Assembly: GCA_030783905.1 (NCBI GenBank)
Contig: JAQAHH010000001.1
Location: forward strand, 150,398 to 214,397
From: Bisgaard Taxon 45
GTDB taxonomy: Bacteria > Pseudomonadota > Gammaproteobacteria > Enterobacterales > Pasteurellaceae
Direction: 5' to 3'
DNA length: 64,000 bases
Position numbers and translations under genes: made by a program. The notes below the pieces were generated by a model, which did no database searches, was not told the DNA's origin, and saw only the letters and a list, made by a program, of their open reading frames with translations. This document shows positions 9,235-18,344 of the stretch, piece by piece; the first letter of the stretch is position 1; every line of letters starts with the position of its first letter.

Positions 9235-12200
9235 ATGAAACTAAACAAGCTGTCTATATTGATGCTCACCACATTAATAACTAGCCTATCATCAGCCCAA
9301 CCTAGCGAAGAATTAGAAACCATTGTTGTTTCTAGCCAAAATGACGAAATCAGTATTCAAGATAAAAAAGTCGGTGAAACGCAAATCAGCGCCGACCGCA
9401 TCCGTCGCCAACAAATGTCCGATAGTCGAGATTTAGTCCGTTATGAAACAGGGGTGACGGTTGTCGAAAAAGGACGATTTGGTGCAAGTGGTTATGCCAT
9501 TCGTGGTGTTGATGAAAACCGTGTTGGGATCATGATTGATGGGTTGCATCAAGCGGAAACCTTAAGCTCACAAGGCTTTAAAGAACTTTTTGAGGGCTAT
9601 GGTAATTTCAATAACACTCGCAATGGGGTGGAAATGGAAACCTTGAAACAAGCGAATATCCAAAAAGGTGCTAACTCCATTAAAACTGGCAGTGGTGCTT
9701 TAGGTGGTTCGGTGATATTTCAAACCAAAGATGCACGTGACTTCCTCATCAATAAAAATTGGTTTATTTCTTATAAAAAAGGTTATAGTACTGCCGATAA
9801 TCAACATCTGAGTACCTTAACATTAGCAGGAAAATACAAAAGCTTGGATGTGCTACTTGTCAATACAACAAGAAAAGGTCATGAAGTCGAAAACTATGGT
9901 TATAAATCTTATAACGAGCGAATCCAAGGACGAACAAGAGAAAAAGCGGATCCTTATCACCGAACTCTCGACAGCAACCTAATTAAAATTGGCTTTCAAC
10001 CAAATGAAAACCATCGTTTTTCTGTTATGGCGGATCTTTATCAAAGCACATCAAAGGGACATGATTTTTCTTACACATTAAAACCTAATACTCAATATCA
10101 AAATTATGATGAAGTAGAATTACGTCATACGAATGATAAAGTTGAACGTACAAATTATGCCTTTAGTTATGAAAATTATTCAACTAATCCTTTCTATGAC
10201 ACTTTAAAATTAACGTATTCTAATCAGCATATTAATACCAGAGCCAGAACGGATGACTATTGTCATGGTAATGATAAGTGTCCAGATCAAGGGAATCCTT
10301 TGGGGATGAAATATAATGAAGAAAATAAGTTGGTGGGGAAAGATAGTAAAATAGCCATATATCGTGATAATCCAGAAATAAAAAATAAAGGGAGTGACGA
10401 ATTAGTTGAATTAGATGTTGTACCTTACAACAAAAATAATAAAGATAGACTACATAAATATCGTTGGAATAGAGCAAAAGAGGCCTGGAATCCGTCATTA
10501 GAAACAACGCATGAAAAACCTATTTCTATTAGCTGTGAAAATGAAGTTCCTAGTTGGCATAGCCTACAAGATGGAGATACTACAAAATGCAAAGCAATTT
10601 TAACTAAAAAAGGAAATACAATTCCCGCAAAACGCTATTTATTTATTAATAATACTGAATACAATTTATTAGATAAAGATAAAGATAAAGGTTTAATCTC
10701 AGATAATCAAAAAATTTATCTTTCTGAGCGAAACACTAAACTAAGCTGCCAAGCGATTAATTGCAATCTAGAAACAATTAACGCATTTAAACCTGATGGC
10801 ACACCTATAAATATTCCAATCCACGTTGACACTAAGAAAGAGTTTGCGATTATTAATAAAGTTGAAGAAATAGATGGTAAACCAGTATCTAAATTAACAG
10901 GACCTATTTTATTTGTACCAAATGTAAAAGGGCACCTTGATAATCTTTGGACACAACGGGATTTAATCACAGACACCAAACAACTCAATCTAGATTTAAC
11001 CAAATACGTTGAACTTGGTAAAACACAACATAATCTCGCCTACGGTGGATTATGGTCAAAAACCACCAAATCGATGATTAATACCACCGGTCAAAGCGCA
11101 CTAAATGTAAAATGGTGGGCACTTTACCCAACAGATTGTTCACAAAAAATCGGCAGTGATGGGCGTTATAACGCACTTTGTAATCACAGTAATGTGTTTT
11201 CATTCTTAATCCCGGTCAAAGCTACAACAAAAGCACTCTACTTTGAGGACGATATTCGAGTAAATGATTATTTTGCTTTTGGCTTTGCATATCGCTATGA
11301 TCGTATTCAATATAAGCCAGAATATATTCCGGGTGTAACACCGAAAGTACCGTCCGATATGGTGACGAATTTATATGTAACAGAACCTAAATTTGACCCT
11401 TCAAAATTTTCTGATACAGAAAATGAAAAATTACGTGTTGCCAATGCGAATGCCAATATGAAACATATTGCTCAAGCGAAAAAGTATTCAGCGAGTTCTT
11501 ATACATTAACAACAACTGTTGACCCATTTTCTTGGTTTAGAATTCAGGCAAAATACAGTAACGGCTTTAGAGCACCAACGGGTGAGGAAATTTATTTAAC
11601 CTTTAAACATCCCGACTTCTCTATCCTCCCAAATAAAAACCTTGAAGCAGAAACCGCAAAAACAAAAGAAGTGGCATTGACGTTCCATAATCCGTGGGGG
11701 TTTATTACCACCAGTTTGTTCCATACTAAATATGACAACTTTATTGATCTTGCATTTATAGGGAACAAACAACTACATGGTCATTCAAAACTTGTCCCGT
11801 TCAGTGTCTACCAAAATATCAATCGCCAACATGCCAAAGTGACAGGGCTTGATATCAACGCTAAGTTAAAGTTAGATGTATTCACGTCTAGACTAGAAGG
11901 ATTTAAGCTTGGCTATAAATTCACTTACCAACGCGGACGTATTAATGGTAATATCCCAATGAACGCCATTCAACCCAAAACCTCTGTTTTCTCTGCAGGA
12001 TATGACCATAAAAGTGGAAAATTTGGTTTGGACATCTACTTAACTCACGTGAGTGAGAAAAAAGCCAAAGATACTTATAATATGTTTTGGGAAACGGAGC
12101 GTGCAGATGAGCTTTCCGCAAATAAAGGAACAACAATTACTGATAGTTCACTGAAATGGCGTAGTAATGCTTACACTTTAGTGGATATGGTGATGTACGC

Positions 12201-12396
12201 AAAACCTATTAAAAACTTAACACTACAATTTGGTGTTTACAATTTAACTAACCGTAAATATATAACTTGGGATTCCGCACGTTCTATTCGTCCATTTGGA
12301 ACCAGTAATATGATCGATAAGAAAACTGGCGAAGGTATTAACCGATTTAATGCCCCAGGCCGTAATTTCAAATTAAACGCAGAACTGACGTTTTAA
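9235..12396 (+). CDS. TonB-dependent outer-membrane haemoglobin/haem-type receptor 2
   Basis: A second receptor of the same family, 1053 residues. The signal peptide MKLNKLSILMLTTLITSLSSA is followed by the TonB box (ETIVVSS) and a plug almost identical to receptor 1, including GFKELFEGYGNFNNTRN. The barrel carries NGFRAPTGEEIYLTFKHPDF and ends RNFKLNAELTF. It is about 50 residues longer than receptor 1 because of a very Lys/Asn-rich, AT-rich middle section (roughly residues 345-565, bases 10270-10930) that should form extracellular loops. Cysteine pairs recur there (YCHGNDKC, LSCQAINC). Short DNA tracts are identical to receptor 1 (41 bases at 9502-9542), showing duplication or gene conversion. 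GAGG lies before the ATG. Ligand not determinable from sequence. Confidence 0.88.
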   Translation: MKLNKLSILMLTTLITSLSSAQPSEELETIVVSSQNDEISIQDKKVGETQISADRIRRQQMSDSRDLVRYETGVTVVEKGRFGASGYAIRGVDENRVGIMIDGLHQAETLSSQGFKELFEGYGNFNNTRNGVEMETLKQANIQKGANSIKTGSGALGGSVIFQTKDARDFLINKNWFISYKKGYSTADNQHLSTLTLAGKYKSLDVLLVNTTRKGHEVENYGYKSYNERIQGRTREKADPYHRTLDSNLIKIGFQPNENHRFSVMADLYQSTSKGHDFSYTLKPNTQYQNYDEVELRHTNDKVERTNYAFSYENYSTNPFYDTLKLTYSNQHINTRARTDDYCHGNDKCPDQGNPLGMKYNEENKLVGKDSKIAIYRDNPEIKNKGSDELVELDVVPYNKNNKDRLHKYRWNRAKEAWNPSLETTHEKPISISCENEVPSWHSLQDGDTTKCKAILTKKGNTIPAKRYLFINNTEYNLLDKDKDKGLISDNQKIYLSERNTKLSCQAINCNLETINAFKPDGTPINIPIHVDTKKEFAIINKVEEIDGKPVSKLTGPILFVPNVKGHLDNLWTQRDLITDTKQLNLDLTKYVELGKTQHNLAYGGLWSKTTKSMINTTGQSALNVKWWALYPTDCSQKIGSDGRYNALCNHSNVFSFLIPVKATTKALYFEDDIRVNDYFAFGFAYRYDRIQYKPEYIPGVTPKVPSDMVTNLYVTEPKFDPSKFSDTENEKLRVANANANMKHIAQAKKYSASSYTLTTTVDPFSWFRIQAKYSNGFRAPTGEEIYLTFKHPDFSILPNKNLEAETAKTKEVALTFHNPWGFITTSLFHTKYDNFIDLAFIGNKQLHGHSKLVPFSVYQNINRQHAKVTGLDINAKLKLDVFTSRLEGFKLGYKFTYQRGRINGNIPMNAIQPKTSVFSAGYDHKSGKFGLDIYLTHVSEKKAKDTYNMFWETERADELSANKGTTITDSSLKWRSNAYTLVDMVMYAKPIKNLTLQFGVYNLTNRKYITWDSARSIRPFGTSNMIDKKTGEGINRFNAPGRNFKLNAELTF

Positions 12397-12407
12397 TCGA
12401 TAAAGAT

Positions 12408-12438
12408 AAAAAAGGTGGAATTGCTTTCCACCTTTTTT
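12408..12438. terminator. Bidirectional terminator between receptor 2 and tcyP
   Basis: The stem AAAAAGGTGGAA / TTCCACCTTTTT has a short loop, with A and T tracts on either side. It can serve the plus-strand receptor and the facing minus-strand transporter. Confidence 0.85.
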
Positions 12439-12454
12439 CTATCTCGGCATACCC

Positions 12455-13783
12455 TTATTCTTTCTTATCCAATAATTGATTAGTGATCGTACCTGCGACC
12501 ATCGAACCGTTCACGTTTAAAGCAGTTCGTCCCATATCAATCAATGGCTCAATCGAAATCAATAACCCCACTAAGGCAAGGGGTAAATTTAAGGTCGATA
12601 ACACCACAATGGCGGCAAAGGTTGCACCACCACCGACACCGGCAATCCCTAGCGAAGAAATGGTCACGACTAAAATTAAGGTCGCTAAATAGCCAAAACT
12701 AAAAGGGTCGATCCCTACCGTTGGAGCGACCATCACGGCTAACATAGCAGGATAAATGCCTGCACACCCGTTTTGTCCGATTGTTGCACCAAAGGTCGCA
12801 GCAAAATTAGCAATCACATTGTTATTACCTAATTGACTGGTTTGCGTTTCAATATTTAACGGTAAGGTTGCTGCGCTAGAGCGCGAAGTAAAGGCAAAGC
12901 TCAAAGTTGGCAAGACTTTCTTAAAATACGCCAGAGGATTGACTCGAAACAAGGCTAATAATAGACCGTGTACAACAAACATCAAGCAAATCGCGGCATA
13001 CGAAGCAACAATAAAGGTACCTAAATTCACAATATCTGCCCATTTTGCAGTGGTCGCCATTTTAATCATTAAGGCAAACACCCCATAAGGCGTTAAACGG
13101 ATCACCATACGCACTAGACGCATGATCAACTTATTTAACGTATCGACACCTTGCGCAATACGCTCTCCAAGCGCGTGATCTTCTCTTGCTAAACTTAATG
13201 AAGCGATACCCAATAAAGCAGCAAAAATCACCACACTAATAATCGACGTTGGATTTGCACCGGTAAGCTCTAAAAAAGGATTTTTGGGAATAAATGATAA
13301 CAACATAGCAGGTATCGTTAACCCACTGACTTTTTCAACCCGTCCAGCCACATTCATTTGCGCAGCAAGTTCTCGCTCTCCTGCGACTAATCCCTCGGCT
13401 GTTAAATTAAATGCATAAGTCATCGCAATACCGATGGCAGCCGCAATCGCGGTGGTAATCAATAAAACGGAAATCACACTCAAACTGATCTTGCCTAAAG
13501 CACTGGCCTGATTTAAGCGTGTTATTGCTGAAAGAATAGAAACAAAAACCAACGGCATCACAATCATTTGCAATAAACGGACATAACCATTGCCAACCAA
13601 ATTGATCCAGTCTAATGTGGGTTTAATCGCGCTTTCTGGCGCAAATTGTTGTAATAACACGCCACATAAGATGCCCAATAAAAGACCAATTAGTACCGTC
13701 GTTCCCAATTTTTGGGTACGGGTATAAATCACACCCAATAGGACTAACAGTACACTGAAAATAATAAGATTGCTAATAACCAT
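12455..13783 (-). CDS. tcyP: L-cystine symporter TcyP (DAACS family)
   Basis: TcyP is a sodium/proton-coupled inner-membrane carrier for L-cystine in the dicarboxylate/amino acid:cation symporter family. The 442 residues carry about eight hydrophobic helices. Family signatures are GNGYVRLLQMIVMPLVFVSI, FIPKNPFLELTGANPTSIIS, the re-entrant loop AFTSRSSAATLPLN, GATIGQNGCAGIYPAMLAV and IEPLIDMGRTALNVNGS. These residues follow E. coli TcyP (YdjN) much more closely than GltP or SstT. It is monocistronic, between two terminators. No regulator site was recognised upstream. Confidence 0.9.
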   Translation of the reverse strand: MVISNLIIFSVLLVLLGVIYTRTQKLGTTVLIGLLLGILCGVLLQQFAPESAIKPTLDWINLVGNGYVRLLQMIVMPLVFVSILSAITRLNQASALGKISLSVISVLLITTAIAAAIGIAMTYAFNLTAEGLVAGERELAAQMNVAGRVEKVSGLTIPAMLLSFIPKNPFLELTGANPTSIISVVIFAALLGIASLSLAREDHALGERIAQGVDTLNKLIMRLVRMVIRLTPYGVFALMIKMATTAKWADIVNLGTFIVASYAAICLMFVVHGLLLALFRVNPLAYFKKVLPTLSFAFTSRSSAATLPLNIETQTSQLGNNNVIANFAATFGATIGQNGCAGIYPAMLAVMVAPTVGIDPFSFGYLATLILVVTISSLGIAGVGGGATFAAIVVLSTLNLPLALVGLLISIEPLIDMGRTALNVNGSMVAGTITNQLLDKKE

Positions 13784-13903
13784 AAAGTACCTTAATGTAA
13801 AATAAATAGATGGGTATGAATTAAAGGGGAATTTCTTATAAATAACAACTCTTTTTTAGAGATTATTTATATTCTTTTGCTATATAAAATAGGGGGAAAT
13901 CAA

Positions 13904-13941
13904 TAAAAAAGCCCGCACATGAATCAGGATCATCTGCGGAC
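13904..13941 (-). terminator. Rho-independent terminator after grpE
   Basis: Read on the minus strand, GTCCGCA and TGCGGGC pair (one G-U), extended by ATGA/TCAT beyond a mismatch, and a run of six T follows. It lies 20 bases after the grpE stop. Confidence 0.75.
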
Positions 13942-13961
13942 ATCTTATTATAGCTAGCTGC

Positions 13962-14555
13962 TTATGCGGCAACCATCACCATCGCTGGACGAATAACGCG
14001 TCCATTCAATAGGTAACCTTTTTGTAGGACGGCTGTAATTTGGTTGGTTTCAAAGCCTTCCATTGGTTGCATCGAAATAGCCTGATGAATGTCTGGATTG
14101 AAATTTTCGCCTACTACACCCACTGCTTCTACACCAAAGCGAGAAACGGTAGCCAACAATTCTTTTAAGGTTAATTCCACGCCATCAAATAATGATTTAA
14201 TACTTTCATCTTCTAAATTTGCCGGTGTCGATAAGGCACGTTCTAAATTATCAATGGTATTTAAAATATCTTTTGAAAATTTTTCTAATGCAAACTTATG
14301 GGCTTTTTCTACATCTTGCTCTGCACGACGACGAATATTATCCATTTCAGCACGACTGCGCAGTAAGAAATCTTGTTCTTTTTTGCCCATTTCTACTAGT
14401 TGTGCTTCAAGTTCCTGTACTCGTAAGATCGCTTCTTCAAGTGGATCAACTTCATCAACCACTTCAACTTCCGTTTCATCGACTTTTTGTTGCTCCTCTT
14501 GTTTTTCTTCTTGAAGCTGTTCTTCGTTTTCAATATGTTGCGCTTTATTTGACAT
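13962..14555 (-). CDS. grpE: Nucleotide exchange factor GrpE
   Basis: GrpE releases ADP from DnaK and acts as a thermosensor of the DnaK-DnaJ chaperone cycle in the cytosol. The protein has about 197 residues. An acidic, Glu/Gln-rich disordered N terminus (residues ~8-40) is followed by a long coiled-coil helix ([20 protein letters not shown]), the conserved [18 protein letters not shown], and the C-terminal beta domain with [11 protein letters not shown] and [20 protein letters not shown]. The start MSNKAQ is chosen because GGAGA lies about 7 bases upstream; an in-frame ATG four codons earlier overlaps that ribosome site. It is divergent from nadK, as in other gamma-proteobacteria. No sigma-32 promoter could be identified with confidence. 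Confidence 0.95.
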   Translation of the reverse strand: MSNKAQHIENEEQLQEEKQEEQQKVDETEVEVVDEVDPLEEAILRVQELEAQLVEMGKKEQDFLLRSRAEMDNIRRRAEQDVEKAHKFALEKFSKDILNTIDNLERALSTPANLEDESIKSLFDGVELTLKELLATVSRFGVEAVGVVGENFNPDIHQAISMQPMEGFETNQITAVLQKGYLLNGRVIRPAMVMVAA

Positions 14556-14717
14556 CTCATTCTCCATTCATGTAAACCTGTTGGCTCATTCTAACAAAAA
14601 TATAAAAGTCAGCCTATCTATAGATACTTGCTGACAAATAAAAGGATTTGTGTGTAATATAATGATTAATTTTTTTAATTCAAGTGCGGCTACTTTTTTT
14701 AGCCGATGGAATAAAAC

Positions 14718-15635
14718 ATGAAACGCCCTAACACCATTGATATTAAAGCCCTACAATCTTCTTTTCATACCATCGGATTACTGGGTAAACCTCGCCATGA
14801 TGTCACTTTACAAATGCATAAAAATCTTTTCCAATGGCTTATTGAAAAAGGCTATCAAGTATTGGTAGAGCGCCCTATTGGCGAACAGCTAGGATTGCAT
14901 GAAAACCATTTAGCTTCAGTAGATGAAATCGGCCAACAAGCCCAATTAGCTATTGTGATTGGCGGTGATGGTAATGTATTGGGACGTGCTCGCACCCTTG
15001 CCAAATATGATATTGCGTTAATTGGTATCAATAGGGGTAACTTAGGTTTTCTCACCGACATCGACCCCAAAAATGCCTATTCACAACTACAAGCCTGTTT
15101 AGAAGACGGGGATTGTTTTGTGGAAGAACGTTTTATTTTAGAAGCCAGTGTCGAACGGAATGGAAAAATTATTGCACGTGGCAATGCCGTCAATGAAGCG
15201 GTAGTTCACCCTGCTAAAATTGCCCACATGATCGATTTTCATGTGTATATCAATGATAAATTCGCTTTTTCACAACGTTCTGATGGACTGATTATTTCCA
15301 CGCCAACCGGATCAACGGCTTATTCACTCTCTGCGGGAGGACCTATTTTAACACCACAACTCAATGCTATCGCGTTAGTGCCGATGTTTCCCCATACGCT
15401 CTCCTCTCGCCCACTCGTGATTGATGGTGACAGTAAAATTTCAATTCGTTTCGCAGAATATAATACGTCACAACTGGAAGTCGGTTGTGATAGTCAAGTC
15501 GCATTAGAATTCTCGCCAGATGACATTGTCCATATCCAAAAAAGTCCAGATAAACTGCGCTTGTTGCACTTAAAACATTACAATTACTATAAAGTACTGA
15601 GTTCGAAACTAGGTTGGCTACGCAATTCTGTTTAA
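14718..15635 (+). CDS. nadK: NAD kinase
   Basis: NadK phosphorylates NAD to NADP in the cytosol. The 305 residues carry the diagnostic [13 protein letters not shown] motif (about residues 77-89), [20 protein letters not shown], and the C-terminal [22 protein letters not shown] that forms the NAD site. Length and order are normal for the proteobacterial enzyme. It lies between divergent grpE and recN on the same strand, the arrangement common in gamma-proteobacteria. The 84-base gap to recN contains a LexA box, so recN has its own SOS promoter. Confidence 0.95.
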   Translation: MKRPNTIDIKALQSSFHTIGLLGKPRHDVTLQMHKNLFQWLIEKGYQVLVERPIGEQLGLHENHLASVDEIGQQAQLAIVIGGDGNVLGRARTLAKYDIALIGINRGNLGFLTDIDPKNAYSQLQACLEDGDCFVEERFILEASVERNGKIIARGNAVNEAVVHPAKIAHMIDFHVYINDKFAFSQRSDGLIISTPTGSTAYSLSAGGPILTPQLNAIALVPMFPHTLSSRPLVIDGDSKISIRFAEYNTSQLEVGCDSQVALEFSPDDIVHIQKSPDKLRLLHLKHYNYYKVLSSKLGWLRNSV

Positions 15636-15663
15636 AAATGCTTAAAATTTAGCAAAAGCACTT

Positions 15664-15683
15664 TACTGTATATAAAAACAGTT
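15664..15683 (+). promoter_or_regulatory. recN: LexA (SOS) box in front of recN
   Basis: TACTGTATATAAAAACAGTT agrees with the LexA consensus TACTGTATATATATACAGTA at all key CTGT and ACAG positions. It ends 36 bases before the recN ATG. A second CTG...CAG element follows at 15690-15704, but its spacer is one base short. Confidence 0.88.
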
Positions 15684-15719
15684 ATAAACTGATAAATATA
15701 CAGTAAGGGAGATTTTGCA

Positions 15720-17396
15720 ATGCTTATTCAACTCACTATTAATCATTTTGCGATCGTTCGTCATCTGAATATTGAATTAACGCAAGGGATGTCCGTCATT
15801 ACAGGCGAAACAGGGGCAGGGAAATCCATCGCGATTGATGCGCTAGGGGTTTGTCTGGGTCAGCGTACTGACATCACAATGTTACGTGAAGGACAAGAAC
15901 GTGCGGATATTAGCGCCACCTTTGCACTGGATAAAAACAATCCTGCGCGTCAATGGTTAATACAACAGGAATTACAAGACACTGAAAACCCCGAAGAGTG
16001 TATTTTGCGCCGTATTATTAACCACGATGGTCGCTCTAAAGCCTTCATTAATGGCATTCCTGTTTCAGCCAGTCAGTTGAAAGAATTAGGGCAATATCTC
16101 GTCCATATCAACGGACAACACGCCTCCCAATTATTACTCAAACCAGAGTATCAGCTCCAGTTATTAGATCGTTTCTGTGGACACCCCTCCTTGCTTCAGC
16201 AAATGCAAACCGATTATCAAGCGTGGAAGAACCTACAGTATCAAGTGCACACCTTTAAACAGCAAGTGAGCGAAAATGAAGCGAAAAAACAATTACTGCA
16301 ATATCAAGTGGAAGAGCTTGATGCCTTTAATTTGCGTGAAAATGAATATGCAGAACTAGAGGAAGAACATAAGCGACTTTCAAATACGGAACAATTGACT
16401 ACACTTTCACAATCCACGTTACAACTGTTAAGCGAAAATGACACCGTCAATATCGATGCATTACTTTACCGTGCAACGCAACATCTGACTGATCTTTGTG
16501 AGTTAGATCAACGCTATACCAATGTCGGCAATTTATTGCAAGAAGCCTTGATCCAAGTTCAAGAAGCTAGCCACGAAATGCAACAACTGGCAAGCGATAT
16601 TGAGCAAGATCCTGCCTTACTTCAGGATATTGAACAACGTATGGGACAAGCGTTACAGCTCGCACGTAAACATCATATTAAGCCTGAAAACTTAGTCGAA
16701 TTACACCGCACTTTACGGCAAGAACTTACCCAATTAGTCGATTTTTCTGAGAGTGAACAAGCACTCATTGCACAAGAAAAAATCGCCTATGAAAAAGCCC
16801 AAGCCACGGCGTTGGCTTTACATCAAAGCCGCCAGCAAGGTGCAATACAATTAGCACAACAAGTCACTCTATCAATTAAGCAATTAGCCATGGAAAATGG
16901 TGAGTTTTTCATTGCACTCGATCCAGATAGTGACAAACTCGGACCGCTTGGAATTAATAATGTCCAATTTAACTTGCGTAGTAACTTAGGACAACGTGCT
17001 CAACCACTCAATAAAATTGCCTCTGGTGGAGAACTCTCTCGCATTTCACTGGCAATCCAAGTCCTCACGTCGGATAAATCCGCAATTCCAACCTTGATTT
17101 TTGATGAAGTGGATGTAGGGATTAGTGGTGCCACTGCGAGTGTGGTCGGAAAACTATTACGTAAACTTGGCCAGCGTTGCCAGGTACTCTGCGTCACCCA
17201 TTTACCGCAGGTCGCATGCCAAGGTCATCAACACTTTAGTGTAGAAAAACACATTATTGACGAGAAAACGGAAACCAAAATGACCGCACTTTCACCACCA
17301 CAACGGGTAAAAGCGTTAGCCAAACTGTTAGGCGGCAGTAAAATTACCGACAGTGCGCTAGCTAATGCGCAAGAGATGTTAGCGCTCGTTTCTTAA
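15720..17396 (+). CDS. recN: DNA repair protein RecN
   Basis: RecN is an SMC-like ATPase recruited to double-strand breaks during recombinational repair. The 558 residues show the N-terminal Walker A GETGAGKS (about residues 29-36), two heptad-rich Gln/Glu coiled-coil arms in the middle, the ABC signature region KIASGGELSRISLAIQV, and Walker B TLIFDEVDVGISGATA. A C-terminal histidine loop CVTHLPQVACQGHQH completes it. The gene follows a near-perfect LexA box, matching its SOS-inducible role in E. coli. Uptake signals occur at 16705 and 17283. Confidence 0.95.
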   Translation: MLIQLTINHFAIVRHLNIELTQGMSVITGETGAGKSIAIDALGVCLGQRTDITMLREGQERADISATFALDKNNPARQWLIQQELQDTENPEECILRRIINHDGRSKAFINGIPVSASQLKELGQYLVHINGQHASQLLLKPEYQLQLLDRFCGHPSLLQQMQTDYQAWKNLQYQVHTFKQQVSENEAKKQLLQYQVEELDAFNLRENEYAELEEEHKRLSNTEQLTTLSQSTLQLLSENDTVNIDALLYRATQHLTDLCELDQRYTNVGNLLQEALIQVQEASHEMQQLASDIEQDPALLQDIEQRMGQALQLARKHHIKPENLVELHRTLRQELTQLVDFSESEQALIAQEKIAYEKAQATALALHQSRQQGAIQLAQQVTLSIKQLAMENGEFFIALDPDSDKLGPLGINNVQFNLRSNLGQRAQPLNKIASGGELSRISLAIQVLTSDKSAIPTLIFDEVDVGISGATASVVGKLLRKLGQRCQVLCVTHLPQVACQGHQHFSVEKHIIDEKTETKMTALSPPQRVKALAKLLGGSKITDSALANAQEMLALVS

Positions 17397-17410
17397 TAGC
17401 GTTTACCACA

Positions 17411-17445
17411 AAAAATGGGCAACACAGATTGCCCATTATTTTTTA
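17411..17445. terminator. Terminator between recN and ompW
   Basis: The stem AATGGGCAA / TTGCCCATT with loop CACAGA is followed by a T-rich stretch on the plus strand and an A-rich one on the other side. It serves recN and possibly the facing ompW. Confidence 0.8.
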
Positions 17446-17459
17446 TATCATTTTCAGGT

Positions 17460-18074
17460 TTAGAAGCGATAACCTAAGCCAACAAAGAATACTGTTGGAT
17501 CTAATTTCACATTCACTTTATGCTCTTCACCATTAAGTTTAAATGTGGCTTTACTTTTGATTTTGGCATACCAAACCGCAGTATTTAAGAAGAGATTCTC
17601 TGCCACTTGGATATCCACCCCAGCATTGAATGCAGGTCCCCACGAATCTTTTAATTTCAGATCAGTGACACCACTTAATCTTTCTTTTTCACTAAAGAAT
17701 GTGGTGTAATTGACGCCAGCCCCCACATATGGGCGAGCCTTCGCATCTTTATCTAAGAAATAATATTGTGCATATAAACTTGGTGGTAAATGTTTGGTTT
17801 TACCGACAAGCGTATTGCCTAATGTAATCTCATGGCTGAATGGTGTTGCGGCTAGTAACTCTACACCAAGATTATCTGTTGCCATATAAGTGGCGGTTAA
17901 ACCTAATTGTGCATTGGAATTGACATCAAATTTAAACACGTCATGATTTGTCGAAGCGTTTGGTACCACTAAAATTGGACCACCTCGTACAATGACACTA
18001 CCTGCTTGATGTGCCACTGCGGAACCTGCAACTAATGCGGTCATTACACCTAATGCTAATACTGTCTTTTTCAT
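17460..18074 (-). CDS. ompW: Outer-membrane protein OmpW
   Basis: OmpW is an eight-stranded beta-barrel porin-like outer-membrane protein with a hydrophobic channel. The 204 residues begin with a signal peptide (MKKTVLALGVMTALVAGSAVA, cleavage before HQAGS). Alternating strands follow, with the family motif LPPSLYAQYYFLDKDAKARPYVGAGVNY at about residues 95-120 and the terminal aromatic residue of VFFVGLGYRF. It is divergent from yciC-yciB-yciA, the same neighbourhood as in enterobacteria, which supports orthology. An FNR-like site 91 bases upstream fits the anaerobic induction known for ompW. Confidence 0.92.
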   Translation of the reverse strand: MKKTVLALGVMTALVAGSAVAHQAGSVIVRGGPILVVPNASTNHDVFKFDVNSNAQLGLTATYMATDNLGVELLAATPFSHEITLGNTLVGKTKHLPPSLYAQYYFLDKDAKARPYVGAGVNYTTFFSEKERLSGVTDLKLKDSWGPAFNAGVDIQVAENLFLNTAVWYAKIKSKATFKLNGEEHKVNVKLDPTVFFVGLGYRF

Positions 18075-18164
18075 TGCAAACCTCTCTGTCTATCAATTAT
18101 CAACATCGCTAAAAATTATGCTTTTTTAGCCTATTTAACATACCATGCCACAGATTGCTCGTTA

Positions 18165-18178
18165 CTGATCTTTATCAA
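18165..18178 (-). promoter_or_regulatory. ompW: FNR-like site upstream of ompW
   Basis: CTGATCTTTATCAA differs from the FNR consensus TTGAT-N4-ATCAA only at the first base. It lies about 90 bases upstream of the ompW ATG in the ompW/yciC intergenic region. E. coli ompW is FNR-activated, so the role is plausible. Confidence 0.6.
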
Positions 18179-18344
18179 GTTTTTAAATTTTTGTTAAAAA
18201 ACAGTATTTATTGATTCTTTTTTTCACTCAATAGAAAGCAAAACAAAAAGAGTGCACGAGAAAAAAACGCGCATTTTGTATTAATTTTGCAGTAAAAAAC
18301 GGTATAATGCGTTAATCTGTTTGTCTTAAAATGAGTGTTTATAA

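Noticed and set aside
5956..12396. Tetranucleotide CCAA phase-variation repeats expected in Haemophilus haemoglobin receptors
   Set aside because: No run of CCAA or another short repeat is present near the starts of any of the three receptors, so slipped-strand switching is not supported.
14568..14640. Sigma-32 heat-shock promoter before grpE
   Set aside because: No convincing CTTGAA / CCCCAT-type pair could be found on the minus strand.
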